Below, piece after piece: positions 13,619 to 18,448 of a stretch of 18,448 bases of DNA. The notes under the pieces are model-generated. The model searched no databases, had not been told where the DNA came from, and saw nothing but the letters and a program-made list of their open reading frames with translations. Source of the stretch: Treponema sp. (GTDB lineage Bacteria; Spirochaetota; Spirochaetia; Treponematales; Breznakiellaceae); NCBI GenBank assembly GCA_020216655.1, contig JAIWNU010000122.1, forward strand, positions 1 through 18,448. The letters run 5' to 3'. The position numbers and the translations under genes were made by a program. Numbering within the stretch: position 1 is the first letter of the stretch; every line of letters starts with the position of its first letter.

Positions 13619-14833
13619 TTAAAGGGCTTTTACCGCCCGAGCCAAAGCCCGGCCACGTTCTTCCAATGTTTTAAGGTCCGCTTCGGTTGGCGCTCCGGGC
13701 CACTCATGGGATTCAAGGGAAGTCCACTTAAGGTCCGCTATAGCGGCCTCGTATTCTTTTTTTGCGCCGCCGACCCAGCCCCAGGAACCGATGCGAAGCA
13801 CCTGCTTATTATACACATGTTTGCGCTTCAGGATATCGATGACATAGGCCATGGGCGGAAACATGGCGTATTCGTAGGTGGGCATGGCAAGGACAATGCC
13901 TGCGCTCTTGTAGGTATCGGCCAGCACATAGGACACATCCTCATTGGGTACCCGGTGGATGGAGTAGGGGACTCCCTCTGCTTCGATGCCGCGAATCACC
14001 GCATCGAGGCCCTGTTTGGTGTTGCCATACATGGAACCCCAGACTATGGCGATTTCTTTTTCTGGTTTTCCGTTTGTATAGGTGGCATATTTAAGGTACC
14101 GCTCAACAATTTTAAGGGGTTCCTTCCTCCAGACAATACCATGGCTCGGGGCAATACAGCGAATCTGGAGTCCCTCAAGTTTTTTTACCGCCCGGTCTAC
14201 AAACACGGAGAATGAACCCACTATGTTTGCGTAATAACGAAGACTCTCCTTTTCGTAAAAGGCATGTTCTTCGATGCTGAACTGATCATCAAAAACCCGG
14301 TCTCCCAGGGCTCCAAAGGATCCAAAGGCATCGCAGCTAAAGAGAGTTCCCGATTTTGCTTCCCAGGTCATCATCGTTTCGGGCCAGTGGACGTTAGGAG
14401 TCTCGAAGAACTCGAGCACCATCCCTTTGCCAAGGTCGAGCTTGTCGCCAGTCTTAACCGCCCGCAGATTGTCCGTAACATGGTAAAAACTCTTGACTAA
14501 CTCGACACCCTTGGCGGTGCTCAGAATCTCTATGTTTGGATTGATAGCTTTGAACTCCCCAAGCCAACCCGTATGGTCCGGTTCCAGGTGGTTCAAAACA
14601 AGATAATCTATATCTTTAAAGGAAATACCCAGCGAACCAAGTTCAGCTTCAAGCTGCTTCGGCGCGTTAGTCCAGTCCCGAACCAGGTCGATAAGGGCTA
14701 TTTTATCGCCCCGAACGATATAAGAATTTAGGGAAACTCCCTGCGGAATGGGCCAAATGCCTTCGAACAAATCGTTGGTTTCTATATCTGCATGAAGACA
14801 AAAAACGGAATCGGAAATAGCATATGCTTTCAT
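13619..14833 (-). CDS. fprA: flavodiiron protein (FprA-type O2/NO reductase)
   Basis: A 404-residue class A flavodiiron protein, a cytoplasmic scavenger that reduces O2 to water and/or NO to N2O in anaerobes with electrons from rubredoxin or a similar donor. The metallo-beta-lactamase-like domain has all diiron ligands: His82, Glu84, Asp86 and His87 (NHLEPDHTG), His149 (NVHWPE), Asp168 (SCDAFGS) and His231 (PSHGIVW). The flavodoxin domain (about 255-404) starts with IVWGSMYGNT, the FMN phosphate loop, and includes MPTYEYAMFPPM and GSWGWVGG. No rubredoxin or NADH oxidoreductase domain is fused or adjacent, so the donor is encoded elsewhere. A GAGG ribosome site precedes the ATG at 14833. It is divergent from the diguanylate cyclase gene and shares its control region. 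Confidence 0.95.
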   Translation of the reverse strand: MKAYAISDSVFCLHADIETNDLFEGIWPIPQGVSLNSYIVRGDKIALIDLVRDWTNAPKQLEAELGSLGISFKDIDYLVLNHLEPDHTGWLGEFKAINPNIEILSTAKGVELVKSFYHVTDNLRAVKTGDKLDLGKGMVLEFFETPNVHWPETMMTWEAKSGTLFSCDAFGSFGALGDRVFDDQFSIEEHAFYEKESLRYYANIVGSFSVFVDRAVKKLEGLQIRCIAPSHGIVWRKEPLKIVERYLKYATYTNGKPEKEIAIVWGSMYGNTKQGLDAVIRGIEAEGVPYSIHRVPNEDVSYVLADTYKSAGIVLAMPTYEYAMFPPMAYVIDILKRKHVYNKQVLRIGSWGWVGGAKKEYEAAIADLKWTSLESHEWPGAPTEADLKTLEERGRALARAVKAL

Positions 14834-14872
14834 AGGTTCCTCATTTATGTGGGTAATGGATTTTCGGCTCTA

Positions 14873-14900
14873 AGTATAACAAAAAAAGGCTCTGTTGCAA
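14873..14900 (-). promoter_or_regulatory. promoter of fprA
   Basis: On the minus strand TTGCAA (14900-14895) is followed by a 16-bp spacer and TATACT (14878-14873). Transcription would start near 14866, giving a leader of about 33 bases before the fprA ATG. The -35 box lies in one unit of the tandem repeat at 14888-14914, so a factor binding the repeat could affect it. Confidence 0.5.
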
Positions 14901-14914
14901 GGCTCTATTTGCAA
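14888..14914. repeat. tandem 13/14-bp repeat between divergent promoters
   Basis: GGCTCTGTTGCAA (14888-14900) is followed directly by GGCTCTATTTGCAA (14901-14914). Each unit ends in the palindrome TTGCAA, which acts as the predicted -35 box for fprA (left unit, minus strand) and for the diguanylate cyclase gene (right unit, plus strand). The placement suggests a binding site for a shared regulator, though chance duplication is possible. Confidence 0.7.
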
Positions 14915-14937
14915 CATGGGGCTAAATGGCATATAGT
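14909..14937 (+). promoter_or_regulatory. promoter of the TPR-GAF-GGDEF gene
   Basis: TTGCAA (14909-14914), a 17-bp spacer and TATAGT (14932-14937). Transcription would start near 14944, only about 12 bases before the ATG at 14956, with the AAGGA ribosome site just inside the message. It is back to back with the fprA promoter, the two -35 boxes being 8 bp apart. Confidence 0.45.
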
Positions 14938-14955
14938 ACTAATGAAGGATGCTGA

Positions 14956-17181
14956 ATGGAACAAAATCAAAAAACGGAACAAATTGAATTCTTAAAAAAT
15001 GAACTTTTAGCCGCGTGGAGATTATGCAACACTGAACCTTTAGCTGCCCTCGCCCAGTCAGAGCTGCTTTTGCAGCAAAGCAGGGCTATACACTATAAAA
15101 AGGGAGAAGGCTGGGCGCTGTTAATCCAAGCAAAGGCATCATTTCAGATTAACGATTTTGAAAATGCAAAACAGGCCATCGGAAAAGCTATTGAACTGTT
15201 CCAGAAATATCGGGACATAGAGGGCCTAGCTGAATCGTTTGTGATTGAATCAGCCCTGTTTATACAACAGGGCGCTCTGGATAAGGCCCTGGAGGATGCA
15301 ACAAAGACCCTGGAAATAGCAAAAGAAGGCGAGTATCCTCTGTTGGAGACCAAGGCTGCTAACCGTATCGGCGAAGTACTGCTTAAAGCCGGAGCAGTAC
15401 ACCAGGGTCTGGAATACTTTATGCGAGCCGCGTCGAGCCTAAAAAAATACGAATCTATTCAGGAAAACCAGCAAAGCGATAAACGGGACATTCTTGAGCT
15501 TCAGGCTCGGCTGTTTTCTAACCTAGGCTTGGCGTTCTTAGAAATAGGTGAAACCAGTAATGCGATAGAATACCTTGAATTAGCCCTAGGCTGTGCAGAG
15601 CAGAACCAAGATAAGGGCTCTTTGCTTTTTATCCTTAAGGGACTCTCTGTCGCATATAGAAGAACAGGGAACCGAAAAAAAGCCGGAGACCTCTTGTTTG
15701 AGGCCCTGGATCTTGCAAAACAGTCCCAGCAAAATTTGGTATTGCTCGAACTTAGATTAGAAAAGGCCCTGCTGCTGATTGAATCGGATATTTATCTCGA
15801 AGCTATCGAAGCGCTTACCGGAATTATACAGGAAGCCCTTAAGAACCAGCTTATTCCCATCCTTACCGAAGCATACCGCCTGAGGTCCCTTGCGTTTGAG
15901 CTAAGCGGCGATAGTGCTTCCGCGCTAGAAGATTATAAACAGTTTCATAAATATCAGGAAGACTTATCGGGAGAACAGATTGCCCAAAGCAAAAAGGATG
16001 CAGAAATTCTTTTTGAACTTGAACGGGCAAAAAACGAGGCGGAGATTTACCGGCTTCGGAACGTGGAACTTCGAAAACAAAAGGAAGAGCTAGAACAGAG
16101 CAACCAGCGGCTTAAGGCGGTTATGGAAATAGCCAAGGTGGTCACCGCATCACTGGATATCCAGGTAATTGCCCGTACTGTCCATGCAAGCCTTATGCAT
16201 CTTATGGATGCCTCTGGATTTTCCCTCGTACAGTATGATGAGCTTCATGATCAGATACATTTTATTCTTTTTTTAGAAGATGGTACCGTACATGAACCCT
16301 TTACCATTGCCGCTGACAGCCAGGACAGCTTTGCCGCCTATGTTGTTAAGCATAAAGAGTTTATTAAGCTCGATGATATTGATGCAGAGTATGCTCAATA
16401 TGTAAAGAATCCAACCCATTTGGGCGGACGAAAAACAAAATCGATGATGTATGCTCCGCTTCTAGTGGGGGGAAAAGTGGTCGGTGCTTTAAGTGTCCAG
16501 AGTATGAAGACCGGCGCTTATACCAACGAAGATGGGGAACTGTTCCGTTCTGTCAGCACTTTTATTGCCATAGCTATGGAAAACAGCAGCACCCATGATG
16601 AACTCCTCCGGCTTAACCAGGATTTACAGGCCGAAAAGGATGCTCTGGAACAGCTCACCAAAAAAGTGAGCCGCCTTGCAAACCATGACGGACTTACGGG
16701 GCTTCCGAACCGGCTCCTTTTGGGAGAACTGCTAGAAAAGGCAATTTTAAGAGCCGCCCGGCATTCAACTCTCGTGGCGGTTCTTTTTATGGATCTGGAT
16801 AATTTTAAGCCTATTAATGATCGATTCGGACATCATGCGGGGGATTTGGCGCTTATTGAGGTCGCCCACCGCTTCAAAAATGCCCTGAGGGCCATGGACG
16901 TTATTGCCCGGGTAGGGGGCGATGAATTTGTGGCCCTCCTCACCGATTTAGATGACCCCCAGGCAGCGGCAGTTGTTTCTGAAAAGCTCCTCGATACCCT
17001 TAAGGATCCGGTAATAGTGAACAATACTCCCTGTGAACTTGGTGTTTCTATCGGTATTGCCCTTTTCCCCCGGGATGGGAAGCTGGCAGATGAGCTTTTG
17101 CACCGGGCCGATGAGGCAATGTATGAGATTAAACGAGAAAACAAAAACGGGTATGCTTTTTATAAGCATGAAAAAAAATAG
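14956..17181 (+). CDS. TPR-GAF-GGDEF diguanylate cyclase
   Basis: A 741-residue soluble protein with no signal peptide or membrane helix. Residues about 1-340 are a run of TPR-like helical hairpins (for example LFSNLGLAFLEIGETSNAIE), probably a protein-binding sensor scaffold. A coiled coil (about 345-390) leads to a GAF domain (about 390-550) ending in APLLVGGKVVGALSVQS. A second short coiled coil joins it to the GGDEF domain (about 577-741, starting DGLTGLPNR). The active-site motif is intact, GGDEF at 654-658. An inhibitory I-site RxxD (RAMD) sits five residues before it, so the enzyme should make cyclic di-GMP from two GTP and be feedback controlled. There is no EAL domain. The GAF ligand cannot be told from sequence. 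The gene has its own promoter, divergent from fprA. Confidence 0.93.
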   Translation: MEQNQKTEQIEFLKNELLAAWRLCNTEPLAALAQSELLLQQSRAIHYKKGEGWALLIQAKASFQINDFENAKQAIGKAIELFQKYRDIEGLAESFVIESALFIQQGALDKALEDATKTLEIAKEGEYPLLETKAANRIGEVLLKAGAVHQGLEYFMRAASSLKKYESIQENQQSDKRDILELQARLFSNLGLAFLEIGETSNAIEYLELALGCAEQNQDKGSLLFILKGLSVAYRRTGNRKKAGDLLFEALDLAKQSQQNLVLLELRLEKALLLIESDIYLEAIEALTGIIQEALKNQLIPILTEAYRLRSLAFELSGDSASALEDYKQFHKYQEDLSGEQIAQSKKDAEILFELERAKNEAEIYRLRNVELRKQKEELEQSNQRLKAVMEIAKVVTASLDIQVIARTVHASLMHLMDASGFSLVQYDELHDQIHFILFLEDGTVHEPFTIAADSQDSFAAYVVKHKEFIKLDDIDAEYAQYVKNPTHLGGRKTKSMMYAPLLVGGKVVGALSVQSMKTGAYTNEDGELFRSVSTFIAIAMENSSTHDELLRLNQDLQAEKDALEQLTKKVSRLANHDGLTGLPNRLLLGELLEKAILRAARHSTLVAVLFMDLDNFKPINDRFGHHAGDLALIEVAHRFKNALRAMDVIARVGGDEFVALLTDLDDPQAAAVVSEKLLDTLKDPVIVNNTPCELGVSIGIALFPRDGKLADELLHRADEAMYEIKRENKNGYAFYKHEKK

Positions 17182-17209
17182 GCGGAACCGCCCCTCCGCG
17201 GCCCCGCCT
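17171..17209 (-). terminator. rho-independent terminator of cheY, overlapping the end of the cyclase gene
   Basis: Read on the minus strand, AGGCGG (17209-17204) pairs with CCGCCT (17185-17180), or alternatively GGCG-GTTC-CGCC (17192-17181) forms a tighter hairpin. Either is followed by A and then eight T (17178-17171). It lies about 80 bases after the cheY stop and its U-tract falls inside the last codons of the convergent diguanylate cyclase gene (its AAAAAAAA). On the plus strand no T-run follows, so it should work for cheY only. Confidence 0.55.
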
Positions 17210-17254
17210 GTAAATGGCTCTTCATCAAATTAAAACTGGCTGTGTGATTGCTTT

Positions 17255-17280
17255 CGGTTATCTAAAACTGCAGGTAACCG
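17255..17280. other. short inverted repeat between convergent genes
   Basis: CGGTTA (17255-17260) and TAACCG (17275-17280) form a 6-bp stem with a 14-base loop, just after the cheY stop on the minus strand. A run of seven T on the plus strand (17292-17298) is 11 bases away, too far for a standard terminator of the cyclase gene. It may still contribute to termination or RNA end stability. Confidence 0.3.
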
Positions 17281-17288
17281 CTCATGCT

Positions 17289-17726
17289 TTATTTTTTTAG
17301 AACCGAAACAACCCGTTCCAAAACCTTTTTGCGGTCCAGGGGTTTAACGATATAGCTCTTTGCACCCAAGAGCAAAGATTTTTTAACCACGTCTTCCTTG
17401 CCTAAGGCGCTCACCATAATAACCACGGCATTTTTATCAAATTCCAAGATTTTTTCCAGGGCTGAAACCCCATCCATGACCGGCATGGTTATATCCATGG
17501 TAACCAGATCGATGTTGGGAAAGAGCTCTTTATATTTTTCAATTCCCTGCACACCGTCAGTAGCTGTCCCCACTACCTCAAAGCCTTCTGATGTAAGGAT
17601 TTGTCCCAGCTGTTTAGCAATAAACATGGAATCGTCTATAATGAGTACCCGATAGGGAGTTCCGTCCGGTTTTATGCCATCAGGTTCCTTTTCGTTGATA
17701 CTGGGCATATCGCTTTTAGCAATCAT
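17289..17726 (-). CDS. cheY: CheY-like chemotaxis response regulator
   Basis: A 145-residue single receiver domain with a 24-residue N-terminal extension. The acidic pair is Asp31-Asp32 (LIIDDSMF), the phosphoacceptor is Asp78 (VTMDITMP), the signalling serine is Ser106 (VSALGK), the switch aromatic is Tyr125 and the conserved lysine is Lys128 (IVKPLDR). All are intact and no output domain follows, so it acts through protein binding, most likely at the flagellar motor switch. The sequence is very like the CheY I know from treponemes, where the gene normally ends a cheA-cheW-cheX-cheY operon. Here it is alone, with its own promoter and convergent with the diguanylate cyclase gene. A strong AGGAGG ribosome site precedes the ATG at 17726. 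Confidence 0.93.
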   Translation of the reverse strand: MIAKSDMPSINEKEPDGIKPDGTPYRVLIIDDSMFIAKQLGQILTSEGFEVVGTATDGVQGIEKYKELFPNIDLVTMDITMPVMDGVSALEKILEFDKNAVVIMVSALGKEDVVKKSLLLGAKSYIVKPLDRKKVLERVVSVLKK

Positions 17727-17745
17727 GCGGTATCCTCCTGCTTCT

Positions 17746-17774
17746 GTTATAACCTATGTTCTCTGTTAATTCAA
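17746..17774 (-). promoter_or_regulatory. sigma-70-type promoter of cheY
   Basis: On the minus strand TTGAAT (17774-17769), a 17-bp spacer and TATAAC (17751-17746). Transcription would start near 17739, so the leader is short and holds the AGGAGG site. It does not resemble the sigma-28 (TAAA-N15-GCCGATAA) type used for many motility genes. Confidence 0.5.
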
Positions 17775-17840
17775 GCGCAAAGGTGTATGTTGTCGGTATG
17801 CCCCTTTTTTATCCAGAGGTCTTTATGCTACATTCAGCCC

Positions 17841-18448
17841 ATGTCGGTACCCTTTGTTCTTGCTCCTCTGGCTGCCCTGAGCCACCGGGCTCTGCGGCAG
17901 CTCATTTATGAATTTGGCGGCTGCGATGAATATTTTTCAGAAATGCTGAGCGCACCTTCCCTGCTTGCAGCTAATCCTTTGGAATCCTACTACCTTGACG
18001 CCGGGCCGGTCCCAGAACAATTGGTGTACCAGATTGTCGGTTCCGATCCTGAGGTCCTTGCCCAGGCTGCAGCACTGCTTGATGAGCGGGATTGCCGAGG
18101 TATAGACCTAAACATGGGATGCTCGGCCCCTGAAATTGTGAGGATTGGGGCTGGGGTCTGGTGGATGGACCATCCGGATGAGGCCTTCGCCCTGGCGGGA
18201 AAACTGCGTAAGGCGATCCGGCGCCATCGGTTCAGCGTAAAACTGCGGCTTGGGTCCGATGAAAATCTGGACCGTCTTGTGTATTTTTGCCGGGGACTTG
18301 AGCGGGAGGGTGTGGACCTTATTACGGTTCATCCGCGGACCAGCAAGGAAAAGCTGAAGCGCCGGGCCCGGTGGACCGCCGTGGAGGCGGTTAAAGATGC
18401 CCTTTCAATTCCCGTAGCCGGAAATGGCGACATAGAAGATGCGGCCCA
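17841..18448 (+). CDS. tRNA-dihydrouridine synthase (Dus), 5' part
   Basis: The first 202 or so residues of a Dus family FMN enzyme that reduces uridines to dihydrouridine in tRNA. The frame is open to the window end, so the C-terminal part is missing. Family blocks visible are FVLAPLAALSHRALRQLI at the N-terminus, GIDLNMGCSAPEIVRIGAG holding the catalytic cysteine (family NMGCP; the proline is serine here), VKLRLGS, LITVHPRTSKEK and PVAGNGDIED. The start at 17841 fits the family's short N-terminus but has no clear ribosome site. An in-frame ATG at 17787 with an AAAGG site four bases upstream would add 18 residues that do not look like Dus. The subfamily (A, B or C) cannot be fixed. Confidence 0.88.
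   Translation, partial: MSVPFVLAPLAALSHRALRQLIYEFGGCDEYFSEMLSAPSLLAANPLESYYLDAGPVPEQLVYQIVGSDPEVLAQAAALLDERDCRGIDLNMGCSAPEIVRIGAGVWWMDHPDEAFALAGKLRKAIRRHRFSVKLRLGSDENLDRLVYFCRGLEREGVDLITVHPRTSKEKLKRRARWTAVEAVKDALSIPVAGNGDIEDAA

Noticed and set aside
13610..14215. 201-codon open frame on the plus strand
   Set aside because: It is antisense to the flavodiiron protein gene, whose metal ligands are all intact, and has no ribosome site or family resemblance.

Overview
The window looks like chromosomal DNA of a spirochaete, most likely a Treponema or close relative with balanced base composition. The strongest pointer is the CheY at 17289-17726, whose core and C-terminal LVTMDITMP and YIVKPLDRKKVLER segments are, from memory, near-identical to treponemal CheY. 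An anaerobic-type flavodiiron protein and abundant SpoIIE and GGDEF signalling fit that assignment. No database search was possible, so this is recognition rather than proof. Genes are tightly packed and no stretch over 300 bases lacks a gene. I saw no rRNA, tRNA, CRISPR array, insertion sequence or attachment site.

Left part (about 1-5079, plus strand): one compact operon. It opens with a PII-like small sensor and a PTS EIIA-type phosphoacceptor protein. It continues with seven overlapping genes for a multisubunit Na+/H+ antiporter, in the order MnhE, MnhF, MnhG, DUF4040/MbhD-like, MbhE+MnhB, MnhC, MnhD. This is the gene order of the antiporter half of archaeal membrane-bound hydrogenases, and no full-length MnhA is present. 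The arrangement suggests an ion pump controlled by nitrogen/carbon or nucleotide status.

Middle (5089-8529): a minus-strand CBS-pair/SpoIIE phosphatase is convergent to the antiporter operon. It is divergent from a two-gene plus-strand operon that encodes an M20-like protein lacking several metal ligands and a GT81 glucosyl-3-phosphoglycerate synthase, the first enzyme of glucosylglycerate compatible-solute synthesis. The end of the synthase gene overlaps the end of carB by 26 bp.

Right-centre (8504-14833, minus strand): carA-carB (carbamoyl phosphate for pyrimidines and arginine) has its own good promoter at 12955-12983. Upstream lie ybaK (Cys-tRNA(Pro) deacylase) and a flavodiiron protein gene, probably co-transcribed as fprA-ybaK.

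Right end (14834-18448): a short divergent control region carries a tandem 13/14-bp repeat holding the -35 boxes of both fprA and a large soluble TPR-GAF-GGDEF diguanylate cyclase. A stand-alone CheY gene runs convergently towards the cyclase gene, with its probable terminator lying partly inside the end of the cyclase gene. A tRNA-dihydrouridine synthase gene starts at 17841 and runs off the window.

Taken together the window holds ion homeostasis and compatible-solute genes, oxygen/NO defence, second-messenger and chemotaxis signalling, and housekeeping nucleotide and tRNA genes. The most unusual units are the PII/EIIA-headed Mbh-like antiporter operon and the degenerate M20 protein translationally coupled to GpgS.
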